From positions 62,001 to 126,000 of the forward strand of contig JAOTOL010000849.1 in assembly GCA_034440575.1 (NCBI GenBank): a stretch of DNA of 64,000 nt, read 5' to 3'. The notes under the pieces were generated by a model. It made no database searches. It was given only the letters and a program-made list of their open reading frames with translations, and was not told where the DNA came from. Source of the DNA: Imbricaverruca yamaguchii (Eukaryota > Arthropoda > Thecostraca > Neoverrucidae). This document shows positions 22,732 through 38,118 of the stretch, piece by piece. A program made the translations under genes and the position numbers. The number at the start of each line of letters is the position of its first letter. Within the stretch, counting starts at the first letter, position 1.

Positions 22732-22772
22732 CACGAAATACAAAGTGGTGCAAGACCACTTTGTATTTCGTG
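22732..22772. repeat. Perfect 18-bp inverted repeat, 5-nt spacer
   Basis: CACGAAATACAAAGTGGT (22732-22749) and its exact reverse complement (22755-22772) flank GCAAG. It lies about 120 bp past the receptor stop codon and directly before LINE G. A nearby direct repeat (GCGTGTCCAGATT at 22689 and 22715) shows the area was rearranged. It could fold as a hairpin in a 3' UTR transcript. Confidence 0.9.
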
Positions 22773-24180
22773 TAAGACCACATTACAGTGGTGCAAAACC
22801 TGGGGCTTCACCCTGTCCGCAGAAAAATTGGCCACTGTCACACACAGTCGTCTCCGTCCCACACCGAAAACGTTAACTAAAATCCATGGCAGACCCATCG
22901 AACAGGTGCAAAGTTTCAATTTCTTAGGAATGCATTTAGACGAAGAACTCAGTTTAACACCCATATCACCGACATCACGAAGCGAAGCGCGAAGCGAGTC
23001 AGCATAATACGTGCGCATGCAGGCACAGACTGGGGCGGAGACAGGAAAACACTTCTGCGAATGTACACATCAATCATACGACTCATCATAGAATACAACA
23101 GTATCATGTTTTCCACCATTTCAGAAAGTCAGAGCGAAAACTTAGAAGTCATCCAAAACAGCTCCTTCAGAGCAGCCACAAGTACCCTTAGCGCTACACC
23201 GATTGCTAGCCTTCTAGTAGACTCAATCACACCATCACTCCATCACAGGAGGACACACCAGCTGTGCCGCTACCACATCAAAATCAAATCCATTCAAAGT
23301 CATCCAGCACAGCGCTGCTTCACGCCTGACAGACACAAGAGTCGATTTGCGCGCAAACTTCCACCATATGGCATTGAAATTGCCACGGCTCTCTAGATCT
23401 TAACCTCACAATGCCATCCACTGCAGCTCGACCGCCCACTAGGCCATTCTGGACTTTCAGTCAACCAAAGGCGAGTACTTGCTCTCGAAGAAGAAAGCTA
23501 CTATCACATCGGCGGAGGTTCTAGGCCTCTTTCACAAGTTCGCGGATGACAACAATTACAAATCACTCGTATTCACGGATGGGTCGAAACACGAGGCTAA
23601 GGTAGGCGTCGGCATCACTGGATCAGGTCTCAGACTTTCCAAACGTCTACGGGATAACTTCTCTATCTATTCCACTGAAGCAATGGTCATTCTGGCCGCT
23701 ATCTCCATTCTCATTAAGCGAAAAGTCAGAATCGTAGTGATTTGGTCAGACTCCAAATCCGTCCTACAGTCAATTAGCAACACCGACGACTGTCCTCATC
23801 ACTTCATTGATCGAATCCAACAAATCGTGGCCCATAACGTAAACATGAACTTTCTCTTCCTCTGGATTCCGGGCCACGTCAACGTCCCAGGTAACGAAGA
23901 AGCAGACCGGCTCGCAAAGCAAGCCTTGGCATTGAACACCTACACCAGCGTGGAATATTCGGTACACGATTGCAAAGCACTCCTACAACACCGCATACGC
24001 CAACACCAACAGAACACATGGACGCAACACTAGCTTTAGCTGTCAGGGACAACCACTTAAGGCATTCTGCCAGAGAGGGCATCACCCTATCGCTTCCATC
24101 GCTTCTCGGTGACAAACACGCAGAACTCATTCAATTGCTATTTGAATATCTGTATGCCACAGAACTAGCAGGAGCTCTTT
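22773..24180 (+). pseudogene. LINE G remnant: reverse transcriptase C-terminus and RNase H
   Basis: This plus-strand LINE fragment belongs to a different family from A-F. The first part (22790-23000) has WCKTWGFTLSAEK and FNFLGMHLDEEL, typical of the region after the reverse-transcriptase active site. A second frame (23061-23396) continues the thumb region. RNase H (23479-24033) has FTDGSKHEAKVGVGI, YSTEAMVILAAI, WSDSKSVLQSI and PGHVNVPGNEEADRLAKQA, so its acidic residues are kept. It lacks the polymerase core, so it is 5'-truncated. The frame breaks near 23000 and 23400. Confidence 0.8.
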
Positions 24181-24560
24181 AGGAAACACACCACCAACGT
24201 TCAAATCAACTTGCAATACATGACCGCGAAACACTCGTAGGAAAGACGCAAATAGCCATCTTCGGATGGCGTCGGACGTACATGACCTAATTTGCTTCCC
24301 AGTTAGGAATAATTGCCTACCTAGCGGCGCCGTCGGAGGTAGATGAGCCAACTTGCTTTAGGAAAGCACAAAAAACAAAAACAAAACACAAGAAAAAACA
24401 AAACAAAAGTAGCATAACGTAAAACGACTACCCAGAAGAGCTAGCGGACGTAGATGAGCCGATTCGCCTTCCGACTCACAACGTAAATGGCTACCCAGAG
24501 GAACAGCGGATGTAGAAGAGCCGAATTGTCAAACACCGTACTAACCCAACTGAAAGCCCT
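24181..24560 (+). repeat. LINE G 3' region with imperfect repeats
   Basis: The segment contains about three degenerate units of the form CTACC-agcGg-cGtaGATGAGCC followed by AATTTGC/GATTCGCC-like ends (near 24310-24355, 24430-24465 and 24490-24525). An A-rich stretch (24365-24410) separates them. It is probably the 3' UTR of LINE G. Confidence 0.4.
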
Positions 24561-24707
24561 GCACGCATGCTTAGACTAACCAGCTACTAACAACCAGCGT
24601 TGCGCGGCCATATTCTGGTATGAAATACAACAGTACAGTGGGGAACGAGTGGAGCTTTGTGCTATTGATATCACATGCAGTTTCCTTCCTATCACCTCAT
24701 ACAAAAT

Positions 24708-24754
24708 CGATATTGCGCCGCATACCACTCCAAGTTGGATGCGGCGCAGTATCG
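24708..24754. repeat. Stem-loop: 16-bp arms (15 matched), 15-nt loop
   Basis: CGATATTGCGCCGCAT (24708-24723) pairs with ATGCGGCGCAGTATCG (24739-24754), with one T/G difference. It is GC-rich and isolated from any gene. It may be the centre of a small foldback element or a structured RNA. Confidence 0.8.
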
Positions 24755-25061
24755 AGAGTCCTTGAGAACTGGCAATGGGTCGAGGAATATTGAAGACTAG
24801 CCTCAGAGACAAGATTATTCGTTAGTTTTGAGAGCAACCACAATTGAGTTTAATTTGCACGTGTCTTCAATTACTGCTCTTTTAACTTAATGAAGCCACA
24901 AATGCTCAGACAAATCCGGAGAATATTCATACAGGAAATCCTGATCGTCTCCCTTTCAAACATACCAAACATCTTACGAACATTTTGTCATGACAGATGT
25001 TCCTCTTAATGACATTCGGAAGGATGGGGGATTGTATTTCTGGCCAATGTTAGGTGAAGGT

Positions 25062-25062
25062 G

Positions 25063-25151
<89 letters not shown>

Positions 25152-25175
25152 CATATATATATATATATATATAGG

Positions 25176-25210
<35 letters not shown>
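25062..25210. repeat. (TA)n microsatellite
   Basis: About 150 bp of nearly pure TA dinucleotides with a few interruptions (ACATATA, AGGATATA). Open frames through it are meaningless. Confidence 0.98.
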
Positions 25211-25213
<3 letters not shown>

Positions 25214-25232
25214 GTTGTGTGTTTTTGTTTTT

Positions 25233-28550
<3,318 letters not shown>

Positions 28551-28751
28551 GTTAGTTGGTTAGTTATTGGAGCTTAAGGGCGCATCGACTGCCTCCGTCA
28601 TGCAGCGCCCATAACATCGGCAGTGAAGCAGTAAGATGCAGTCATCATCAGCCGAACATTAAAATGGAAGTCACATATCATCAGACAGTGGAAGCATGCG
28701 AAAATGAGTCCGAAGGACACGTCATGGGGTGAAATGCATTGTGAAATACGA

Positions 28752-29285
28752 TTACCTCCCTGGATACATGACAGCAAATCTCATTTGTGAGAGAAACTCG
28801 AACAGTCGTCCACTCCGAACCACATGTCGCCCATCACCTAGAATGTTTGTCATCGTCATTATGGACACCACTCTTCCTAAGTACTGTCGTCGTTGGGCTG
28901 AGAAACGAGGGCACACCTTAAGAAGATGTCGCACTGTCAATGGGATACCACAGCGAGTGCAGATTGGTATCTCCTCATTCCGCAGCAGGTGACCGTTGGT
29001 GGCATAGGTGTGTTCAATACGCATCCTGGTGAGCACCGCCTCCTCCTTTCGTGCAACTCTGAAAGATGACTCCCAGCGCCAAAGACTTAGCTTGATCTTT
29101 CTAAGTCTGCTTTCGTCATTTGAGTCCCAAAGTTGTTGCGACTTTTCCTGAAAAAAAAACACTGATTGTCTGGCGGAGATGTGCTGCTGGGAGCGGACGC
29201 GCACGGTGTATTGGCTCCGTGCAGCTCGCTTTGCTGATTGGTCGGCTAATTCATTCCCGGCTATTCTGACGTGACTGGGTATCAA
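28752..29285 (-). pseudogene. LINE F RNase H C-terminal part
   Basis: The frame reads IPSHVRIAGNELADQSAKRAARS, then a long helical segment and the terminal knuckle CTRCGIPLTVRHLLKVC. It ends in FLSQMRFAV before a stop, as in LINE E (FLLQIRFAV). The start shown is only the first residue after a frame break, not a real initiator. Confidence 0.75.
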
Positions 29286-29683
29286 ACGCAGTGTTTTCCC
29301 CTCGCTTAAGTTTGTTTACCGCCAGGTGTCACGGTGGAATCACGTCGGTGTGGAGCTCCAGGCCTCGTGGCTTAGATTTCTGTAGTGTAGAGGAATAAGT
29401 TTTGGTCTTTTTGGTGTTAAAGTTGAGGATAGAGTTGAGGATTTAAATAGTTAGCTTCAATTACGCTGGGTATACCTCCATATACCGGGGAATTGTATGT
29501 AGAGGTATACAGGCTTCTTCATTTTTGGAGTATTTTAATATTTAGTCTTCTTCGGTTGGAGATATTACAAGTGTGTAGATTTATAAGCATATTAGAGAAT
29601 ACTAACACTTTCCTTACATACTTTATTTAATTGTGGGGTGCATAGTCTCTTTGGTGTTTAGGTTTAGGATAGAGTTTAATACT

Positions 29684-29740
29684 CGTTAGTTAGTTATTTA
29701 GGTTTTCGGGCGCATAAACTGCAGTGGTTATACAGCGCCC
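29684..29740 (-). mobile_element. 57-bp stand-alone LINE tail insertion with 15-bp TSD
   Basis: The insertion consists of the I-like LINE hairpin and its TAAC-type tail only. On its sense strand it begins exactly at GGGCGC, the first base of the hairpin. It is flanked by ATAGAGTTTAATACT at 29669-29683 and 29741-29755, a perfect 15-bp duplication. It therefore arose by target-primed insertion and is not a fragment left by deletion. Confidence 0.9.
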
Positions 29741-30079
29741 ATAGAGTTTAATACTAAGTTGGTGGTATTCATAAGTGCAGTGTGACTGTTCATTTTAGCC
29801 TGTCTAGCCATAAGAGATCAAAAATGATGTTCATATAGTTGTCTACTTGTCTAAAAGACAATGAGATTAGACATTTAATTTCAAGAAAAAACAAAAAACA
29901 ACCAGTTGTTTAATAGTTTCTGCTTAGTGTGTTGGATTTTTGAGGTACTTAGATCATTATCTGACAGTAGGAGGTAGCGATTTATAGTGAATAATAGTTG
30001 TCTATTTAAAAAAAAAAAAAAATTTGTCGGTTGTTTCACGAGTTAATTTCAATCTAAATCTAGAAAGGTTTCTAACAGG

Positions 30080-31011
30080 ATGCAGGCACTAGAGGAAGAG
30101 ATTAGGGCCCTTAGGGGATAGCTGTCCAAGCTCAAGGCTGCCTTTGTTGCACAGGGCAGGCAAGATAAGGCAACAGGGGGTCACTCCGCAGCAGGGACAT
30201 CATATGGCCAGGTGGTCGCAGGCCACCAGGTAGCTGAGGCTTCCCCTACTGTGGAGGTGGCTGGGATTTCTCTAGAGGAGAGTGTTAATATTGAACAGAG
30301 GATGGATAGTTATGGCAGGTTACAGGAGGGAAGTGTCATGAGGCCAGGGGGCGGAGGATTTGGAGACGCGAGCCTAAGGAAAGGGTCAGTGAGTGGCAGG
30401 TGGCAGGTGGTAGGAGTGGGAAGAAGCCTAGTTGAACTGCTCAACAAGCAGGCATAGCAATATCGAATAGATTCCAGGCACTATCTTGCGCCCAGGATAG
30501 TAGTATCGAGGATACGGTACTGATCGTAGGTGATTCTCGTGTGCGACGTTCAGATCTGGTATTTTGTAAAGGTTGGAAGGACAGGAGGTGCATCACCAGG
30601 CCTGGTGCCAAGGTTAAGGACCTGGTTCTAGTGGTGACACAGGCCGCCAGTGATCACCAGTTTAGTACAGTTATAGTACAGGTAGGGGTGAATAGCATAC
30701 GTCCTGCTAGGAATGGGGAGCTGCTGCAGGACTACAAGGCCCTTCTGGCCACCCTCAAGGAGAGCAATAGGAGAGTCATTGTAACTGCAATTTTGCCTAG
30801 GGCTGGAGCCTTCCCTGAGTGGAACTCTAGGGCATTGGCAGCCAATGCCAGGGTAGGTAAGCTCTGCCATGAATTAGGTTTCACATTTGTTGATCAGTGG
30901 TGCAGGTTTTATGAATCGTGGGACATCTATCAGAGGGATGGCCTGCACTTCGCCGAGAAGGGGCTTCATGTGTTAGACAAAGTGTATGCGCATGTCCTTC
31001 AGGGAAACTAG
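30080..31011 (+). pseudogene. CR1 ORF1 with SGNH/GDSL-esterase domain
   Basis: ATG at 30080 begins MQALEEEIRALRG and meets a stop at 30119. The frame shifts and continues (30212-30457) without a known domain. The esterase domain (about 30463-31011) shows VGDSRVRR (nucleophile Ser), VQVGVNSI (in place of the usual G-x-ND block) and DGLHFAEKG (Asp-His pair). CR1 ORF1 proteins with such esterase domains are known; the role may be in membrane or lipid handling or RNP formation and is unsettled. Confidence 0.8.
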
Positions 31012-31208
31012 GAAATGGGGTGGGGAGGGATGAAATTGCATAGCCATCTCAGGGATATTCCAATAGTGGCAGCCAAGGTAATAGAACCTCAAAGTCAGCA
31101 AATGGGGACAGCAGTAGTTCAAGAAGGCAGAGTGGTAGTTCATGCAGTGATAAAAGACCTCCTCAGCATGAAAAAGCCAAAGGTGGTTATGGAGCATATG
31201 TTAAGTGT

Positions 31209-33990
31209 ATGATGCTTAATGCTCAGAGTATCAGATCCAAATTTGATGAGTTGAAGTGTTATGTTGCTGAGGAGGAACCAGATTTTGTTCGCATTACGGA
31301 GGCATGGGTCAGTGAGGGGTATTTTGGAGATAACTGGCAGGACTATGAGATCCAGGGATACAATATGTTTTCATGCAATAGGGGTCCAGCAGTGAAAGGG
31401 GGTGGTGTAATGCTCTACGTGAATAGCTTATTCAGTTCTCAAAAAGTAGTAGGTGCGGACAAAAATGTGTCTGTTGCGTCCATTTGGCGTGATGTCGCTG
31501 TGGGAAAAGGCAACAGCAATACACTGAGGATAGGAGCTTTCTACCGATCAGGAACCCTGCCACATTCTCAGCAACTGGAGCTTGATAAGGTGATTTGTGA
31601 GGAAATCAGTAGAAACTTTCGGAGGTAGTGCCTTATTCTTGGTGACTTTAACCTAAAAGGATATGAAAATGCTGGTGTTGGCTACCATCATCCAAAATGT
31701 TTAGGAAATGCATTGAAGAGGACCTGTTCTTACACTAATTTGTAACGGAACCTACCAGGCATGACTCATTCTTGGACCTTGTATTTTCAGATTTATGTGA
31801 CTTGGTTCAAGACTTGACTGTAGGAGAAACTCTGGGAAGAAGTGACCATAACATAGTTAGATTCAAGGTACATGTAGTGGAAATTATTCAGGATAATTTG
31901 GTAAAGGTTCTAAATTTCAACAGAGCAGACTTTGACTGCATGAGAGCGGCTTTAAGTGTCATAAGATGGGAAGAAGAATTATCCAATTTAAATGCCTGTG
32001 AAATGTGGGAAAAGTTCAAATCTTACTTGAAGGGAATTCAGATCAGACATGTCCCCCAAAAGGAAAGACGCAAAAGAAGGATAGGAAAGCCAGCATGGCT
32101 TACACCAGACTTCATAAAAGCAATTAAGGCTAAGAAAGCTGCATTTAGAGTGCTTAAGGAAGCTTCAAATGTTGTAAATCTAAAAGCGTATCGAAAAGCT
32201 AGGGACACTGTGAAGCAAAAAACCAGAGCAGCAAAGCGAGAAAAATAACTTGATTTAGCTAGGAACTGTAATGGGAACAGCAAAGAGTTTTTTTAAGTTT
32301 CTACAAGCCGAGTAGAGTTTCTAGCACAATTGGTCCACTGGAAGTAAATGGGACTATATTGGATGAGGATACTGGGATGGTTGAGGAGCTGAGTAAGCAG
32401 TTTAAATCAGTGTTTACATTGGAAGATATGACCAATCTGCCGACAGCACGCCATAGTTCAGTGACATGTGATCGGATAAATGATGTTGATTTCATTGATA
32501 GTGATGTTGTTTACAATCATATCAGGAAAATAAAGCCAAATAAGGCAGCAGGACCTGATGATATTTATGCTAGGATGTTGCGGGAAACTGAAAAGGAGCT
32601 GGCATTTCCACTTAGTATAATATTTTGTAGATCAGTTTCACAAAATGAAATTCCAACCGATTGGAAAAGGGCAAATGTAGTTCCTATTTTCAAGAAAGGA
32701 GAAAGAGGGAAAGTTGAAAACTATAGGCCAGTAAGTCTCACATCCCTAGTCTGTAAGGTACTCGAATCAATTATCAAGGATATAATAGTTAGTTATCTGG
32801 AAGGTAGCAGATTGATTCAAGATACTCAACATGGGTTTAGAAAAGGACGAACGTGTCTCACAAACCTCTTGGACTTTTTGAACTTCACTACAGAACAATT
32901 TGACCAGGGAAATCAGGTTGATGTAGCATATCTTGACTTTAGTAAGGCCTTTGACAAAGTGCCACATAAACGGTTAATGATGCAGCTTCAGTCCCATGGT
33001 ATTGCAGGTAGCATCTTAAAATGGATAGAGTTGTGGCTTTCAGATAGACAGCAAAGAGTGATGCTAAATGGTACAAAGTCATCATGGCAAAATGTTCTTA
33101 GTTGAGTCCCCCAGGGGTCAGTAGTGGGGCCACTATTGTTCATTATATTTGTGCATAACATTGAAAATAGCCTAAGCAGCAAGGTTTTGAAATTTGCGGA
33201 TGATTTGAAAGTCTTTAGGGCAATAACAGGTCAAAATGAGCATATCTCGCTGCAAAAAGACTTGGACAACTTGTGAAGTGGTCCGAAGAATGGCAAATGA
33301 AATTTAATTTCGATAAGTGCAAAATCATTCATGTAGGTAAGCAGCATATCCATACTTGATGGATGGCCAAGTGCTATCAGTGACTCAACAGGAGAAGGAT
33401 TTAGGTGTTATTCTAAACACAAAATTAGGGGGCATCAGAACAGACCAAGGAAGCCAGGAAGAAGGTGCTGAGAATGCTTGGGGAAATAAATGGGAATGTA
33501 TCATACAGAAGTGAGGACGTCATCAGGAAGCTGCACTGTGCATGTCATGCCACATTTGGAATACTTCATCCAAGCTTGGTCTCCTAGCTATGAAAAAGAT
33601 TGTTGGCTTTTAGAGAGAGTACAAAAGAGGGCTACAAAAATGGCTAATGGTATAAGCAACCTGGCATATAAGGAAAGATTGAAGAAATTGAATACGTTTT
33701 CACTTAGATATAGAAGACTGAGAGGAGACTTCATCCAGGTCTTTAAATTTGCCCATGGTCAGGAGAGGGGATATCTTGGGGAAATGTTTGAATTTAACAG
33801 AAATGATGCAATTGGATATCATCAATTCAAAATTCAAGTTAACCCCACAGTAGAACAAGGTTGAGACAGTCTTTCTTCACCAACAGGGTAGTAGAACACT
33901 GGAACCATCTGCCAGAAACCATTGTAAGTAGCAGCACATTGAACGTTTTTAAAAACAGCATAGACAATCATTATAAGAATAGAGGGCTTG
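31209..33990 (+). pseudogene. CR1 ORF2: endonuclease and reverse transcriptase
   Basis: The endonuclease (31209-31870) has LNAQSIRSKFDEL, ITEAW, GGGVMLYV, LGDFN just after a stop at 31626-31628, and GRSDHNIVRF. The reverse transcriptase (about 32500-33240) has KPNKAAGPDDIYARML, YRPVSLTSL, YLDFSKAFDKVPHKRL (motif A), VPQGSVVGPLLF after a stop at 33103-33105 (motif B) and KFADDLKVF (motif C). The C-terminal region (33490-33990) contains VQKRATKM and GRVVEHW-like sequence. Both stops fall inside otherwise well kept protein. Confidence 0.85.
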
Positions 33991-34125
33991 CCTTTCAGTA
34001 TTACAGGGAGGGCTGATCGACAGATTTGGTGGACAACTGGTTGAGTGTACAGAGTGCAACCATGAAGGGCCCTTGTGGCTCATAGTTGCACTAATTTTTT
34101 ATGTCTTTATGTCTTTTATGTCTAG

Positions 34126-36067
34126 TTAGGAGCAGTGGAACATCTTGCACGATAGGGTCATGCGAATAAAACATCTGTATTGCACGAAGGCTACTGACAG
34201 TATAACATGGTCGACATCGTTCCCTAATTCGAAGAAGGACAAAGCCTTTGTGATTGCCATGAGTTCGGTGGTAGAAGCTGATGCGTGAGAAGGCAGCGTA
34301 AACGATCTTGTCGTGGTTCTGCTTACAGAAGCACAACTCACACCAACAGCAGTTTTCCGCCTGACAGTATAAGGGGACGTAAATGTGTGGTAGATGTCAA
34401 TGAGTTCCAGAGCTTTCATCCGAAACAATTATGGGATAAGCTCATCCTTAGACGTCACAGACAGTGCTGTGTCCACGGACGGTTGGACCAATTCCCAAGG
34501 GGAAACTGGCAACGATACCATCCTTCGAATGCAGCGCACCTGAATACCGCTCCATTCCACCGACTCACGTAACCACACACAGAAAGGGGACGAAACATTC
34601 CGACGTGTAACGAGAAACACCGCAAGCGTACGGTATCCGAACCAAGCATTGTATGCCGGATACATGGTGGACTGTCTCATTCTGCAGGCATACCGCAGTC
34701 CCAGCTTATCCCGTCTCAGGGCGAGCGGTGCTTCATTAGCATCTGCCAGAAGGCTTGCTGTCGACAAGGTGCGGAATGCTCTTGTGGCTATGCGCGAGGC
34801 GACATGACGTACAGTTCCGAGAATGCGTTTGCTGGAGGCGCTAGCACATCCATAGACAAAAACAGCCCGGTCTGCACCATAAGAAGTGAGGGCGAAACAC
34901 TCATAATATTCAATGTTTTCCAGCACTTGTCCCGCAGCGATGTCAGGTGGTTCTTGTACCTGAGTCGGAATCAAATAAAGCACCTAGAAACTTCGCTGAT
35001 GACTGACAGGGAAGCTGGTCTCCGTAGGGGTGAATTTTCGGATGTTGACAGGTGCGGCGGCGACAGAAATGCACTCCAACAGTCTTATGAGTAGAGAAGT
35101 GAAAACCGTTCATGTTACCCCAGTTCTCTAAACTGGATACAGCAAGCTGCAGCTGTCTCTCCATGGAAGATGGACGTGAGGCGGAGCACCAAATTGCGAC
35201 ATCGTGGACAAAAAACGACCTACCGACCCCGCAGGGCTGGTCATTTCCAATGTCGTTGATAATCAACGCGAACAAGGCAACACTGAGGACATTCCCACGG
35301 GGCACTCTTTTGACTTATGCCAGCCGGTCCGACATCGTGTTTCCTACACTGACGCGGAACATCAGATCCGTAATAAAATTATGCGGGAAGTGTCCCATAG
35401 TGTCACTCACACCACAACCCCAGAGTTTCATAAGTATGCTGTGTCGTAAACACCTTCAATATCGAAAAACACTGCTCCCAGGTGTCGTTTTTCTTTGAAA
35501 CTAGTACGAATCACAGTGTCAAGTGTTAAAAGTTGGTCAACTGTGTTCTTTCCAAATCCAGACTTGGCGTTGGTGAAGAAGCTCTGGTCGTCTAAGAACC
35601 ACGAGAGGCGCGCATTCACCATCATCTCCATCAGTTAGCAGACATGAAGTTTAGAGAGATCGGTCGATAGTGCAGAGGGTCAGAGCCACTCTTGTTGGGC
35701 TTCAACATGGGGATGACAGTGGCTTCTTGCGAAGAAGACGGAAGCCCACCGCTCTCCCAGTGTTCAAGCATGATAAAAGTGTTGTGAGTGGGTTTGGTTG
35801 GAAACGTCTCAACATCTCATTGTGGACACTGTCGGGTCCCTCATATAAGCTGCGTAGTGTAGCTATTTCGGACGTGAGTTCGGCCATTGTGAATGGTTTG
35901 CTATATGCGTTCCTCTCAGGGGTCGTGAAGTCGATGGGTGAGGCTTCGCACTGAACTCTGTGTTGCCGAAAACTGTCGTTTCGATCGCAGCTCCGATCAG
36001 CGAAAGCTCTTGCGAAGGTGTTTATTACGTCGAGGGGATCAGCGATTTTATCGCCACCGACGTGCAA
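34126..36067 (-). pseudogene. LINE F reverse transcriptase and RNase H N-terminus (degenerate)
   Basis: Pieces in several frames read KPFTMAELTSEIATL, FFDIEGVYDT (motif A), MPRGNVLSVALF (motif B, PQGS altered) and FFVHDVAIWCSAS (motif C, where the first Asp of F-x-DD is replaced by His). RNase H reads SPYTVRRKTAVGVS instead of YTDGS, so a catalytic Asp is lost. These substitutions, beyond frameshifts, show an older copy than LINE B. Confidence 0.8.
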
Positions 36068-36125
36068 AGCAGGGAGTGGTGTTAGCGAGAACGTTCAGAT
36101 ATTCGCTTTATCTGGGACCATAGAA

Positions 36126-38039
36126 ATATAGCAGGGGTGGAGCGATTCAGCGTGCTTACATACTGGTGCCATGTCGCCCTCCTGGCTTCACGTATCGTAC
36201 ACCGTCCAGCCGCCTTGACTTATTGGAAGGAGATCAAATTGGGAGCGGTACTATCACCGTCAATTTGTGGGCACCGTGGGGCAATAGCCTCATGCCATTC
36301 AAATAAATGCAAGTACGCACAAGAAATCAAGGAACGGAAAGTACGACGAAGATGAAAACCGCGTGGGGAGACGGGTGCCACCCCACCAGAAAGGAAACAG
36401 CGACGGGTGTCACCCCACGAAAACGAAAAACAAACTGCTTCAATTAGCACTCAATGCTGGCAGGGCGGAGCGATCAGTGGCTGCGGATATTCTCCAGCGA
36501 AACAGTACTGAACACTCCACGGTTTATTGCCACAACGAAGCGACAATACATGTATGTTTGCTGTAGAAGAATGACATAGTGAAGACATAGAAATAGGCAG
36601 AAAAACAAAAGTGCATGCAAGTGTGTGAAGCGTGCATGTCAGTCAAGTGAGAGAAGTTCACGGCGATAATGACACATGACTATTGGACACAAAGTAGTAT
36701 AGAGATGAGCAGAGACATGTCGTATAACGACCTGGATAAGTACAATCACTACACTGACACCTTGAGTCAAAAGAGCGAACGACTAGTTCTCAGCCGGTAG
36801 ATGGCGGGGGCGCGCTCAGCAATGGCTGAATTTTCAGCCGGCCGCTAGATGGCTGGCGGGCGCGCTCCGCTACAATGCCACTGTGCCACGCAATTCCACC
36901 ATTCACACTTGATTTTAACTCCAAAGTTCTCCGGACAGCTTGAGGAAAGTCAAACATCTCCTACATGGATAGGCAAGGATGAACTATCAGACCAGAGGGA
37001 TGCCAGTGAATTCAGATCATAGTACTTTTGCTGCGATACATACCTTTTTACGCGGGTTGCTTTGGATATGGATGAACTCCTGAAGTTTGATCAGGGTTGG
37101 AGTTTGAAGTGGATAGAACAGCACTGTGGAGGACATTACATGTAAACTTTTTTCTGTTTACATTAACAATGCAGGTAATGAAGTAAGAATTTCATTAATT
37201 GACCTTTATGGTGTCCGGAGTGAGCAGTAGAATCGAGATGGGTTCTTGAGAAATACATTATAGAAGTAAGGTTATTATATAGCTTTTAGACTCCAGTGGG
37301 AACGTGGTTACTCATTAGTGAATTATACATTAGTGAAATACTCATTAGTGATTCACTCATTAGTGAATCCATACTATAGCGTAATAACCATAACCAACAT
37401 AACCTAATCTAGCATATCCTAACATCCCCTGGGAAAAAAAATTAGTACAAACATTTATGAAATATATTTTCTGAAAGTATTCTAAATGAACAAACCAAAC
37501 CAGTATTCTAAATGGACCAGGCTCATCCTAACCAAACGCGAGCTGCTTTTGAAGTAAAAATTTCAGATTTTGATTAACATTTTTTTAAATTGTTTTATAT
37601 GCTACCCTGCCGGAGTCTGCAGCCCTTTCAGACATTCCGGTGGTAATTCCACCGGCGGCTGCTGTAGCGCTGCCGTAGCGTCCTCAAGGACAGTGCGCAC
37701 TTGGCACCTGAGTAGATGCTAGCGGCCGTTCGACCTTGTTCAGTGGGTCCGCTGATTGCGGCCCCACGGTGTGTCATACGGGAAATACATTTGTTGTATC
37801 GGATGCAACAAAAGGCGACCAGGCTGAGATCGAGTACCCGCGCTTCGTTTTCGCCGCTCGCTCGTTTGTCGTGGTAAGGACTCGCTAGCCACCACGCGGC
37901 CGAGCCGCCATCTTGCCGTCCGGCCGGCCGGTCTGTGATTATTGCGTTCAGCTACGGGCAGCCTGAACCTCCCGGTGCCCGCAGCCTACGCGACCGGGGA
38001 TGATTTCCCCCGCTGGTTGAGCGGAGTAGGATGTTACAT
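36126..38039. other. No gene recognised; possible Gypsy 1 leader at the end
   Basis: 36126-37600 holds AT-rich DNA with short direct repeats: GGGTG(C/T)CACCCCAC at 36373 and 36408, GGCGGGGGCGCGCTC-like at 36803 and 36857, and ACTCATTAGTGA at 37308-37372. From 37610 the DNA becomes GC-rich and may be the LTR or leader of Gypsy 1. I cannot find a second LTR to test this. Confidence 0.4.
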
Positions 38040-38118
38040 GACAGCATACAACATTACTGTCCCGTCGCGGAAAGCGGCCACCGTTCTGACTTTTCTGTGA
38101 GTCCAGACCCAGGACATC

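Larger units (their letters stand above)
29315..34122 (+). mobile_element. CR1-type LINE inserted in LINE F
   Basis: This plus-strand non-LTR retrotransposon of about 4.8 kb has a 5' UTR (29315-30079), ORF1 with an SGNH-esterase domain (30080-31011), ORF2 with endonuclease and reverse transcriptase (about 31150-33990) and a 3' end of repeated TTTATGTC units (34099-34122). It has no RNase H. The layout and the short octamer-like tail fit the CR1 group. A handful of stops and frameshifts make it inactive, but it is less decayed than its host LINE F. The 5' UTR carries a later 57-bp insertion. Confidence 0.85.
28551..36125 (-). mobile_element. LINE F (I-like), split by a CR1 LINE
   Basis: Two minus-strand blocks, 28551-29314 and 34123-36125, are parts of one I-like LINE. 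The 3' block has the hairpin and tail at 28551-28617 and the RNase H C-terminus. The 5' block has reverse transcriptase and the RNase H N-terminus. Compared with LINE E at 19125, the two edges CTCGCTTAAGTTT (29301-29313) and AGTTAGG (34124-34130) join into the same continuous segment. So the CR1 between them inserted into RNase H. The upstream half of ORF2 and ORF1 are missing. Confidence 0.8.
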
